A DNA stretch of 64,000 nucleotides from Neurospora tetrasperma FGSC 2508 (Eukaryota > Ascomycota > Sordariomycetes > Sordariales > Sordariaceae), in the NCBI RefSeq assembly GCF_000213175.1, contig NW_009799101.1, forward strand, positions 640,077 to 704,076, read 5' to 3'. Every line of letters begins with the position of its first letter. Position 1 is the stretch's first letter. The position numbers were made by a program, and so were the translations under genes. The notes beneath the pieces were generated by a model. The model was given only the letters and a program-made list of their open reading frames with translations. It had not been told where the DNA came from and searched no databases. Of the stretch, positions 12,106-23,954 are shown one piece after another.

Positions 12106-12619
12106 TACTTGATAATATAAGAAATAAAACAGAAAGAGTAATATAAATACTATTAAATATAAAGGAAAGTACACCTTAGAAAATCAGTTATAATTATATA
12201 TATATTTATAAAGTAGAATATATACTACCTGAATAATATTTGTAAGTTAGTATTGGACCGGAAGTGGTAATGTTGGGTAGCCGGAATATTAGTATTTACA
12301 TATATATTTAGGATTGGGAGCTTCTTTAGTACCCTTCTTACTTCATTAGTTGCTATTATAATAAATATATAGTTAGATATTATATATAGAGCATTCAAAT
12401 TGAAAGGGGTATTAAATATAAAGCCTTGTAAAGTTTTAACTTTATTATATAATATATATATATATCTAGTTTGAAAATCCCTCTTTAAAATATCTAGTAT
12501 AGCTATATTAAGAGTAGAACCTTATACTTTATAAATTATAATAATATATATAATAACCAAAGGAAATTGTAATCTCGTATATTGTATATTTCGGTAAAAT
12601 CTAAATTCTCGCTTAATTT

Positions 12620-15471
12620 AAAAAATAGGGACAATATTATAGAAACGATCTTAATCTTCTTAGTTAGGGAAGTAAGAAGGCCTAGTATACTAATTAAATT
12701 TAATAAATATAATTAATATATTACTATAAGGATATTATTCGTTAATAATATTTTAGTTAGGAAGATTAGAATCCTATATAATATTAAAAATAGTACCTAA
12801 AGTACCGTTAATTAAATTAGTTTTAATTTAGAGGTTTTCAGTAAGTATAACCCTATTACCTATTACTAACGGGAATTCGAATTGTAGATTATTAATATTA
12901 GTATAATTTACGTTTTTAGTATTAAGGCCGGCGTATTTAGTAGGGAGGATAAAATAGGGTTGATTTAAAGTTTCTATATACTAAAAATTACAAATTATAA
13001 TATTTTTATATTTAGAATAAATATATAAAGTATTAATAAATCTAGCTTACTCATTTAATAGTAGCTTTAATTGCGTTCGAAAATATAGTAATTCCTAATA
13101 TTATTGAAAGGCTAATTACTTCGTAGTCCTTCGAACGCCGCCCTAAATCTAGCTTAATTATTACCCTATTATTGTACAATTTACTATAATTTAATAATCT
13201 TATTAAAAATATAACAATATATACGACTGATAGCCTTAATAGTAAATAAGATTTATTAATTATAAAATAATAGTTTCTATCTAACCGGGGGTGATTAATA
13301 AAGGTTACTAAGTAGAAAAATACTTCTACTACTAAATAATTGGTTGTAGGACTTAGGGAAAGCTTACCGTAGTCTTTAATTAACGAAGTTGAGAGTTCGA
13401 AGCCTTAATATAGATTTTCTATTAATAATAGAGTAACGATACGGCCGTAATTAGTATTGAAGTTAGGTTAGATTAATACCTTTTATTATTATAATAATTA
13501 CCTCCGGATCGTTTTAATTAATATTCTTAGGAGTAATAGGTAGTTTGAATAAAAAATATAAGGTTTAGCTATTAATATTATTAGTTACTACCCCCGTTGG
13601 AGTAAATCTAATAATTAGTAAGGTTTTATTATATATTGCAACGATTTATTCGAATTTGAATAATAACACTTTAGCAAGAAAAGACTTTCCAATACCTTCG
13701 CGGCTATTAATTTATAGAAGTAAATGTAGAATATATAAACGCTATTGAACATTATCGTTATAGTTACGAATAGACTAATAATAACGAATAAATTGGTTAA
13801 ATACAATTTTTTATTCTATATTGAGATTCTAGATAGCCTACGATACAAGAACGGGAATATCGGCTATTAATTATAGGTTATTAACTTTTATATTCTTCCA
13901 ATAATCCTATTACAATTTTAATAAGTTTCAATAACCGAGATAGTTATACTAATTATATAAAACATCTTAATTATAGTAACTAAGTATACCAAAGTAACCG
14001 TTATCTTTAATTCGCTAATAATAAGGAAGATCTCTAGCTAAGACTTACTATAGCTCTCTCTACCTTTCCTATTTAGTAAAAGGTTCGAAATTATTATTAG
14101 GTTCACTATTGGGTATACTACTGTAGTAATTGTAAGGGTAATCTAAATTTGTAATATAGACTTCTATGCAAATTAAGTATATATTAGAATAAATCTCTAA
14201 TTCTTCCTAAACTCTATTCCGGTTTATAATACTAAACAATTTAATATAAGTACAATAGGGATAATATAATATCAATTTAAAACGATACCAATCTTTATTC
14301 TAATTATTATTTTCGAATTTATAAATAGGGTAGTAGTTCAATACCCTCTTCTTGGCCCGGCCTCCAAGACGTCGATTATTAATAATATCGAACCGAGTGA
14401 GCTACTGAAAGTAATTAATATTTTCGAGGTTATTAGGGCGAAATGAATATTTAGTATACTAGGTACGAACCTAGATTTACTAGCTTTATTTAATGAGTAT
14501 TCCCGGTCTAGGGAGTCTATTTGGTTTACAATAGTCTTTATCGACGATAATTCGGGTACTTTATTCTAAAGGTAAATCAAGTAATAAATGACTAATTTTT
14601 TAGGCAGACTAGTCTCGCTAAGTAATAAATTAATTCATTATCTTTATAGTAAACGAAACAACGTACTTATCGGAAGTAATATAGGGTATAATTTGTTAAA
14701 CAATCTCTTTAAAAGGACTAGACTACTTTTCTACTTTTACATAGTACTTAGTAATATAGTTAACAATAGCGTTATAACTAATACAAAGTTATAAATCCGT
14801 ATTTATAGGCTATTTAATAGTAACTATCCGATTATAATTATTCATACGATTATTATTTCTTTCCCCGTCGCATAATTAATATTTTAAATTAAAACTTTAT
14901 ATAAAATATAGATTGGGATAGTAATTTTTAGAAAGTAGAAACGGCAGATTTTAAGAATGCGATTATTAGGCTAAAGGGCACCCTAATTAAATCGTTTAAT
15001 TCGAAGATAATAGTTATTAATATACCGGCTATGGCACTATATATAATTAACTATTCGGAATAAGAGATCGAAAGTGGGAAGGAATTCGCCTTTATTATTA
15101 CTAATAATAACGGATAGAGGATCCCTTTTACTCTACTAACCAATTCTTTCTAGTTCTAGATTTATAGTAGTAATATAGTAACCCCAAAGTTCTATAAATT
15201 CCCGGCGAGTATTCTTATCGGCTAATTCGGGTACTTTGATATAAGGGACCTAATAAATACTATAGTTATAACTGCTTCCTCGTACCTAAACCTCAACAAA
15301 ATACTACCAATCTTAAATCTTGAACTTTAAAAGTAAAATATATTATTCAAATAGTTTAACACGATTCTCGAGGTAGTATACGGTAATATAATGGTTTTTT
15401 TTAAAATTCTTCCTTACAATTCGTTTCTAGCCATCGGCCGAAGCAGCCTTCTACTTTTTATAGTTAAGTAT
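12620..15471 (+). pseudogene. Family U gene, 5' part (split by Gypsy A)
   Basis: A long plus-strand coding relic occupies this stretch and continues after the inserted Gypsy element at 23955. Recognisable runs include LTKLRVRSLNIDFL near 13390, and FAFIITNNNG followed by IPFTLLTNSF near 15090-15150. Stops fall mostly where Gln would be expected, which supports former coding on this strand. The 5' limit is a guess. The combined relic would encode a very large protein, and only its 3' end has a second copy in the window (4640-5565). No domain is recognised. A selfish multicopy gene is as plausible as a host family. Confidence 0.45.
15467..15471. repeat. Target-site duplication AGTAT, left
   Basis: AGTAT precedes the left LTR and recurs at 23955-23959 directly after the right LTR, as expected for Ty3/Gypsy integration. 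Confidence 0.85.
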
Positions 15472-15925
15472 TGTTAGGACGTAAGGGAAAGGTAGGTTAA
15501 AGTAACTACAGTCGCTGCTATACATAGAGGACATTAAGTTAGGGGTCAATTAAAAAATATATTAATAGCTATTAATTATAATAAAGGACGCCCGTTCGGA
15601 CTACTTTTATATTCGTATAAACTCTATTCCAACGTAGCTAGTAGTTATAGAGCTTTTAATTAGCGTACCGCTATAATATAGCGCTGGAGCGTCCCCTTTA
15701 TAACTTTATTTTATTAAATATTCTAATATTTTCGAATTCGAGGTTAGTAAGGCGAAGGGAGGTATTAGTCGTTCTAATACTCTTAAGTAAAAGTTTAGTA
15801 AAATAATAGAGAGCATTAGTATTATAGTATTATAATATTCTATCTTCAGCGGTCCTAAATCTCCTTTTGTACTTATTCTAGCCGGTTCCTAGTACTCGAA
15901 GCAGTAATCCTTTAATATCCTAATA
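15472..15925 (-). repeat. Gypsy A 3' LTR
   Basis: 454 bp, starting TGTTAGGACG on the plus strand and ending CCTAATA. It aligns end to end without length change with 23501-23954. Because the element is on the minus strand this is its downstream LTR, confirmed by the adjacent purine tract. Confidence 0.9.
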
Positions 15926-15942
15926 TAACCCTCCCCTTATAA
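15926..15942 (-). promoter_or_regulatory. Gypsy A polypurine tract
   Basis: On the minus strand this reads AAGGGGAGGGTTA immediately before the downstream LTR. This is the expected place and composition of the plus-strand primer site, and it fixes the orientation of the element. Confidence 0.7.
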
Positions 15943-17719
15943 ATTCTATCCCTAGAATTTTTAATCCTTTATTCTAATTCTTAATATTAGCGCCTTCTCC
16001 CTTCGCAATACCCTTTTCTTTATTTCTTAAAGCTCCTACGCCCTCAATATACTTACGTTTCTTTATTATTCGCTAACCTCTCCGGATTATTAAATTTCCC
16101 CCCCCTAATTATTCCGCCTTTTTCTTTTCTCTGAATTTAATTTTATTATTGTACCTTCTATCCAAATTTTACTTCTATAATACTTAATACCTATTCCTAA
16201 TTATATACCTTCTTTTTACTTCCTTCCTTCCTACTTTCTAACGTTTATAGGTATTATTTATTCGTTCTATCCTTCTCTTTCTACTATTTATACTTACCTC
16301 CCTTCCTTCTATTTATTCCTTTTTATTTCAATTTTCTATTACCTAAAACTTCTTTTACCCTATTTTATTTTATATTCGTTTACCCTAATTAATATTTATA
16401 TAAGGACTTCTTTTATTATTTATATAATTTCCCCTTCCCCTTCCCTTCTTTACTCTTTTTTTTCCTTATAATTTTACTTTTATAATTATATTTACTACCT
16501 CCTCCCCTAAAGAGTTTATTAACTTCTCCCTCCTATTTAATTCTAAAATTGCTTTAATTATCCCCTCCCTTTTATTAGAACCGGCCCCCATTGCGGACGT
16601 ACGTACCTTTATTACTATCCTACGTACGAATTACCGCTTCGCCCTCGAGTCCGATTAATACGTTTTTCCTTTTCTTTTATTTTTTATTTATTATACTATT
16701 CCGTCCTCCTTCGCTTTTTACTAATTTTTTATAGTAAAATCCACCTTCTAATTTATATAGGATATAGTATTATTGAAATTTAGGTGTTTATTAATATCGG
16801 CCCCTTTAATTTAAACGAAGCTATCCGTTTAATTATTTTATATATTTATTAGATTAAAGGTTAGTCCTTCCTCTTTACTATCTTTTATTTCCCTCTTCGT
16901 TAATATCCTTTAAAATTTATTAAGAAATTACTATATATTTTAGTATAGGGTAAATATATATTAGAAGTCCCTTATAAAGTACGTAACCTTTAAAATATTT
17001 CATAAGTTATAGCGGCTAAGGTTATAGCTCTTATTAATATTAGTACCCCCCTTGCTTATTATTATTTTATAATACTTATACTAATATATATCCTTTTTTA
17101 AAAATATAATATAAGTATATTTAATTACTAATAACCTTCCTACAATTTTATTTAGTATATTCCGCACTAATCATTTTAGTATTAAATAGTACTAAAGCTT
17201 CAGCTATTGTACTATTAGTAATACTAACGATAATAGTAGTTTAGTAATTATTAGTAGTAATCCTTTTAGTAATAATAGCAGCTCCCTAATAAGTTTTTAA
17301 TATAGAATTCTCCTATTTAGGTTGCCCTCCCTATTAATTATAATTAGGGCCTATAGTACTATATTATCAATAAAACGTTAGAGGTTATAGATATAAAATT
17401 AAATAAATTATTAATATTTATTCAAAAGGATTATAAGGAATAAATAGTATAGGGTAGTATTAGTTAATAATATTAATAAATACGGTAGTATATAGGAATA
17501 TTCCTCCTAAGGTTGTAAATTTTAATTTTATATCGATTATAGTTAGTACCGCCGAGGAATTTTTCGTTTAGAGGTAATAATAGAGAATATAAACTATATT
17601 CTTCCTAGCACCTTATTAATTTTCTACAATAATTCTAATTTACCTTCTCTTACTATTACTTTAGTATATTACCTTCCATTCTACTATCCCTCCTATATTT
17701 TCTTACGTTCTTTTCCTTT

Positions 17720-17920
17720 TAATGTTTAATTTACAATTATATTTTATATTTCTATTTTGCGTTTTATATTTATATTTTATATTTTCATTTTATATTTTAC
17801 GTTTATATTTTGCATTTTATATTTTACATTTGCATTTTACGTTTTGCCTCTTCGTTTTGCGTCTTACGTTTGCGTTTAACTCTTCATATTTTCGTTTTAT
17901 ATTTTTAAGTACTAAGTATT
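17720..17920. repeat. Degenerate minisatellite in Gypsy A
   Basis: Imperfect repeats of ATTTTATATTTT, GCATTTTA and ACGTTT follow each other in the 3' part of Gypsy A, downstream of the integrase. They give a spurious hydrophobic open frame on the plus strand. Confidence 0.65.
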
Positions 17921-18249
17921 TATTATTCTCCTACCTCTATTTAATTAATTTTTATTAATTTAGTATTCAACTTACCTTGGTCTCTCTACTATTATACTTC
18001 TTTACTTTATAATCTTTAAAAAGACCCGGGTAGTTTATATCGTCTTATAGAACCTATAAATGTTTATTATCTAAATACCCTTTCTATTTAATTTAAAATT
18101 AACGTTAGTAGCCGGACCTTCGATACTTTATAATTAATTTAACTTTATACTAAATATTATTTTCCTTAATATTTATAATTTCCTTTTATAGTATAGCCGT
18201 AGCGGGGTTACTATAATATAATTTTAATAGAATAATTAGGAATATTAAA

Positions 18250-19400
18250 TAGATTTAGTATTACGCTAGGAGTATAAATCGGTATACCATCTTTTTATCC
18301 CTAATAGTTTTAGTAATTTAGAATAGTTCTAAATATTTATTAATTAATTTAATATTCGGGCGCCGTTATTTAATATACTTCGTATTAAGTAAGACCTAAC
18401 TCCCTACATTAAATTCCTTCGGTTTTCGGGCTTTATTATACTATTTTACATATTTTTGGCTAATAATTCCTAAAATTTCGATAATTTCCGCTCGACTTCG
18501 AAGTAATTCTATAATTTAATCGGTGGCCATTATAGGGAGTACCGTCTTTCGTCCCCGATTTAGGTCTATAGGCCTCCGCGGATAGTATTTAAAGAGTAAT
18601 TCTAATAAGGATTTCCTAATAATAGTATAAAAATAGTTATTATATATTTATTAGGTTAATATAAACTTTTCGGCCTAATTAATTTATTCTATCCAATAAA
18701 AAATTTAGAAATATAATTTTAAGTTCTAATTTTACCTCTCTATTTACCTATCTATTTAAAGGTACTAAATTATATTAAAATACTTATAAATATTTAAGAA
18801 TTTGTAGTATATTTTTTAAAATTAATTAATAAAAAGACTACCTCTATCTAAAATAATAGAATTTAGGAGGCTAAATCATTGGAAGACGTTTTATTAAAAG
18901 AGGAAAGCGAATTGCCGAATATTGATCGTCTTTTAAGTAGGAATATATAAAGTATATTTAGTAAAATAGTTAATAATAATCAAAATTATATTATAAGTCC
19001 GGTTAAATATAAGGTTAAATATTTTTAGTAAGCCAGTAATAAAGTCGTACGAAATATTTTATTAGGGGACTATAAAAATAGATAGCGATTTTAGAAGGCT
19101 ATAGGGTTAATAGTTATATAATTTAACTTTCTAATATACTGGGTATTTACAAATATAAGCCTCGACGTTAATTATAATAGTAAGTTAATAATAGAATTAA
19201 TTAATTTACTTTAGTATTTTTCTTTAATCCGGGTACCCGGCTCTTATATTATTATAATAAGCGTAGAGCAATTCGGCTCTTATATATTCCGGAATATAAA
19301 CTTAGTAGTAGTATTGTAGAGTCCTATCCTCCTCTATCTTCTAATTCTTTATTCGTTTCTATCCTTCTCCGTCCTTTCATAACTCCCTAATAACGAATAG
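18250..19400 (-). pseudogene. Gypsy A integrase region
   Basis: Minus-strand blocks reading DFITGLLKVFN and IINYFTKYTLYIP (near 19050-18950) match the start of the integrase catalytic core. A block reading RKPKEFNVGS near 18430 matches its C-terminal domain. This enzyme class joins retrotransposon cDNA to host DNA. The region is broken in several places and is described only as a fossil. Confidence 0.8.
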
Positions 19401-19899
19401 GTCCTCCTTCTATACTTCTAATAATTATTACCTTATTAATAGTAAGTACCTATTATCTTTTATACCTTTATTATTATTATATATATATTTATTTTTCTTA
19501 TAATTACCCCCTTCGTTTCCCTTTTTATATTAGCGGCAGTTTTATTTACGAACTTTACCTTCTTTATTAGTACCCCTTCTTTCCTATTTTTCCTTCTATT
19601 TTCGACCGTTTTTTCTATTCCTTATATAATTCGCTCTCCTCCCCTTTTAATTCCTAATTTACTTCCTTTTTAATACTATTTTATTACTATTCATATTCCT
19701 CTACTATTACCCTCTAGTTCTCCTTTCCGATTAAAATTACCCTTTTTATTAGTACTTTTATTACCCGGCTATCCTTTATTACCTATCCCTTTACTTTACC
19801 CCCTTCGATAATTCTAATTAATAGGTATTCGCCTCCTCTTTCCGGTTTTACCCCCTATAATTATAGCTTCTTCAATAGCCCATCTACTAGATTTAACTT

Positions 19900-21400
19900 C
19901 CTTAACTAATATTATATCCCGAAATTATATACTATTAATTTTAATATTTACTAATTCTATTTTACGTTCGCCTACTCCTTTTCCTAAAAGTATTATAAAT
20001 AAAAATAATCTATAATTATTAAGAATAATCTATTTAAATATAATAAATATTATTTCTACACTTTTAATACCTCTATAATCGCTAATAATTCCCTATCTCC
20101 GACCCTATACCTTATTTTTTCTAGTAATTTCTTTTTCGAAAAGAATACAACCGAATACTATTTATTACTATATAACTATATAAGAACTATTCTAATTGTA
20201 AAATCCGACGTATCCGTTTTTATTTAAATCTTTAATACTAGATTGAAGTAATATAGTATTAGTACCTTTTAAAATAATTACTTTGATTCCGTAAATGCCC
20301 TTTCTACTTCCTCTATTAATTTAAATACCCTCCGTTTATTCCCTTTTAATAATTCCGTTAAAGGTATAATTACTTTTGGATATAATATTATAAAATATTT
20401 ATAAAACCCTATAAATTTCAGGAATATTTGGATATTATAAATATTCGTTGGGGCTTCCTAATTTATAATTATTATAACTCTTTCTAAGTCTATCGAAATA
20501 CCCTCCGGCGAAATAATATAGTCTAAGAACAATACCCTCTTCGTATAAAATTCACACTTATTTTGATTTATATAGAGGTCCTAATATTATAGTTATTAAA
20601 GGACTTTTTGAATATAATTACTATAGTCTTTTTCGTTTTTACTATAAATTAGGATATTATTAATGTAAATAATATATATAATATTTATTAACCCTACTGA
20701 TGTATTATAAATATATATTTGAAATATCGCCGGTATATTTACTAACCCTATTAATATAATTAAAAATTTATAGTACTTATACTTTATATAGAACGCCGTC
20801 TTTTCTTCGTTTCTTTCCCGAATCCGAATTTTATAGTATATATCCTTTAATTTTAATTTTGTAAAGATCTTTACTAATAATAACCGGTTTAGGATTTCTT
20901 GAATAAGAGGTAGCGCTATTTAATTCTTTTTCATTATTTTATTAATGCTTTAAAATTAATATAAAGTTTTAATTTTCCGCCTTTTTTCGGGATAAAAATA
21001 ATAGGGGCGCCCGCTAGGCTAATAGAGGGTAGAATTTACCCTTTTTAAAGTACTTCGGATAATTATTCTTATAATATTTCTAACTCTTTAATATTAAATA
21101 TATAAATTAATCCCTAAGGCGCGGATTCTCTATCAATTAAATTAATACAATATCCTAAATAATTATATTAAAGTAAAAGTATTATTAAAGTTTTAAAAAC
21201 CAATTGAAATTATTTATATTCTAATAGAATAGTCGGTTTAAAAATAATGGATTTACTTTCTAATTCTTCTAATAATTCTAGGGACTTCGGTAGCATTAAT
21301 TTTAATAAAAGTATTAGTAGGGGATAAATACCGTCGAATATAATTCGGAAGACTTTTAATAAGGGGGTAGGGGTTTGTAGGGTATTGGATAATTCTAAAA
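19900..21400 (-). pseudogene. Gypsy A reverse transcriptase and RNase H region
   Basis: Minus-strand blocks include PSISLAGAPIIFIPKKGG (near 21020) and YIDDILIYS (near 20680), the classic Ty3 polymerase signatures. LTELLKGNKRR and KTDTSDFTI follow, the latter opening RNase H near 20220, then FFSKKKLLEK and VGDRELLAII. The order and spacing are normal for Ty3/Gypsy Pol. Several breaks are present. Confidence 0.88.
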
Positions 21401-23500
21401 TAATAGGTAGGATTACGAACTCTATTACTAAGGAAGGGGGGATTTCGAATAGGATATTTATATACGTAAGAGGGCAAAAACCCTCTTTTAACTTTACTAT
21501 TTCCTTAAGGTCTAATATAGGAATTAAATTTTACTTCGGCCCCGCTAAAATTATTATAATAGTATATACTTCCTTCGCTAATATTATATTTAATTTTAAA
21601 TTGCTAGTTTTGATATAAAACCGGAATATCCGCTGCTATTAATTAATATTTAGGTTCTATTTATAAAATTAAGGGTAGCTGAAAATAATTCCTACAACCG
21701 GGGATATAATAACGGTAAAGATAATTTATTTTTATCCATTGAATATTATAAATATTTTATGTTTTAATAAAATAGGTAATTATACTATATATAGGAATAG
21801 ATTAAAGGGAGAAATTAATAAAATAATAGGGTATAAAATCGATTTTTATATTCAATAGGAATAAATATTTATCAATTAGATTTAAGTCTATACCCAAATC
21901 TATTAACCTTCGAATATTTTACTAATTTCTATAAATCTTTATTAATAATATTATTTTTAAATATAATTACAATTTATTTATATTATCCTAGGCGGATACG
22001 GCCGCTATTTTAACCGTAATTAGTATAGCGTTTATATTATATAATAGAGCGTTCGTAGGAATAGGATAATTCTATTACTAATAGCCAACTTTATTATAAT
22101 TAAAGTAAATTCGGTTTTAGTATATCGATACGAAATAATTAATTATATTATATTTATAGTAAGTATTCGGCGGCTTTAATTAAATATAATAACTATACGT
22201 ATAACCTTTTTAATTATAGAGGGGGTAAATAAAATTAGAGTTTATTAGAAAAAATAAGAAGGGACAATAGGATAAATTAAGGGGATTAGTACTATAGGAC
22301 GAAGGAGGGAAAGTATTTAATGAGGAGGTAGGGGTAAATTGAAATAAAGAAGACCGTTAGGTATATTCTAAAAATATTTAATTCTAATAATATAATATAA
22401 ATAATTTAATACTTTCCAAGCCCTTTAACTATTCTATATACGCTATTCCTCTATTTATTATATTAATACCGGCTATTGAAAACACGTTTTATTTAAATAG
22501 AGAATATAGCCAATTAATTTATATAATAATTTAAATATATTCTAATTAATTATAAGAGAGGTTAAATTCTTTAATATAGTAGTAGTTATAGAAATTATAA
22601 ATTATTTTAGAGGCACTTTACTATATATATTCGAATTTATTAAAAGCGGACCGTTCGATAGTTTAAGTATTACTATTATATTCTATTTTTAAAAGAGTAC
22701 GAAGGTTATTCTAAGTTAGTATATTATAAATAGTATTATAACCGGGCTTATTCTAAAGGGCTAGTATATATTTAATTTAAACGTTTTTAAAATTATTTTT
22801 AATATAATTAACGGTAAATAAAAGTAAGGTGCGGGGATATTCGTAGAAGTATATATTAATATTATAAAAGTAATTTTATAGTTGAGAGAAGTTTTTGCCC
22901 GTAAATTTAATAATATTATATTGAGAATAATATTCGGTACGGGTAAGTAGATTTATAGGCGATAGGGGAATATTTATAATAATAATTATAAGAGGAGGGG
23001 TAATAGGGGAAAATATAATAGAAATACGGGCTTAATTATAGAAGAGGTAGTTTTAGTAATAGAAATTAGTAGGGATAGGGGGGTAGTTACTAATAGTATT
23101 TTATTCGGAGAGGCCTACGAAGGCGAATTAATCCTATTAAAATATTTATAATAGGAAGTAATTTAAGAGGAGTTTAATAGCGGCGAATTGGGATTCGAAT
23201 AATTATTATTTATATATAAATTTATTAATTTCGGTAGGTTAAAGGTATTAGCGGAGAGCCCGGGGCGGCGTAAGGGGGTAATCTTTATTATTATCTTCTT
23301 TGATAAATTCTATAATAGGTTAGTACTACTATAATAAGGGCGGAGGAGGTTATATAATTTTAATAATAGTAATTAAAGGGATAATAGTACGAGAGGGGCG
23401 AGGGGTTATTTCGGCGGTTTAGGAAATAAACCGACCGCTATAAATATATATATATATATTAATAATATTAATTTAATTCCCGGAGGAAGAGCTATTAATT

Positions 23501-23954
23501 TATTAGGACGTAAAGGAAAAGTAAGTTAAAATAACTATAATCGCGGCTATATATAGAGGATATTAGATTAGGAATTAATTTAAAAATATATTAATAACTA
23601 CCGATTATAGTAAAGGACGCCTCTTCGGACTATTTTTATATTCGTACAAACTCTATTCAAATATAGTTAATAGTTATAAAATTCTTAATTAGTATACTAC
23701 TATAATATAGTGCCGGAGTATTCCCCTCGTAACACTATCTTGTTAAATATCCTAATACTCCCGAACTCGAGGTTAGTAAGGCGAAGGGAAGCATTAGTCG
23801 TCCTAATACTCCTAGGTAAAAGTTTAGTAAAACGATAGAGAGTATTAGTATTATAGCGTTATAGTATTCCATCCCCAACGGTCCCGAATCTCCTTCCGTA
23901 CCTATATTGGCCGGTTCCCGGTGCCCGAGGCGGTAGTCCTTTAGTATTCTAATA
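23501..23954 (-). repeat. Gypsy A 5' LTR
   Basis: 454 bp, starting TATTAGGACG on the plus strand where the partner LTR has TGTTAGGACG, a TG-to-TA change at the very terminus. It ends CTAATA and is followed by the AGTAT duplication at 23955-23959. Confidence 0.9.

Larger units (their letters stand above)
11560..12620. other. Non-coding AT-rich DNA with simple repeats
   Basis: It contains a long T-rich pyrimidine tract at 11650-11700 and a (GA)n/(GAGG)n tract at 12055-12105. No coding relic is recognised. The rest is ordinary RIP-type AT-rich sequence. Confidence 0.6.
15472..23954 (-). mobile_element. Ty3/Gypsy retrotransposon A (fossil with complete ends)
   Basis: An 8,483-bp LTR retrotransposon lies on the minus strand. 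It has 454-bp LTRs at both ends, flanked by AGTAT duplications, and is inserted into family U. On the minus strand the order is LTR, a poorly resolved gag region (about 23400-22000), protease (about 21950-21600), reverse transcriptase (about 21400-20600), RNase H (about 20300-19900), integrase (about 19400-18250), then a low-complexity 3' part and LTR. A purine tract typical of the plus-strand primer site abuts the downstream LTR at 15926-15942. The element is broken many times across all domains, mostly by transitions of the RIP type. LTR differences are almost all transitions, so they reflect RIP more than elapsed time and make a poor clock. Confidence 0.9.

Noticed and set aside
17722-17958. 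78-codon Phe/Leu/Tyr-rich frame resembling a membrane protein
   Set aside because: It is a product of the ATTTTATATTTT minisatellite inside Gypsy A on the antisense strand.
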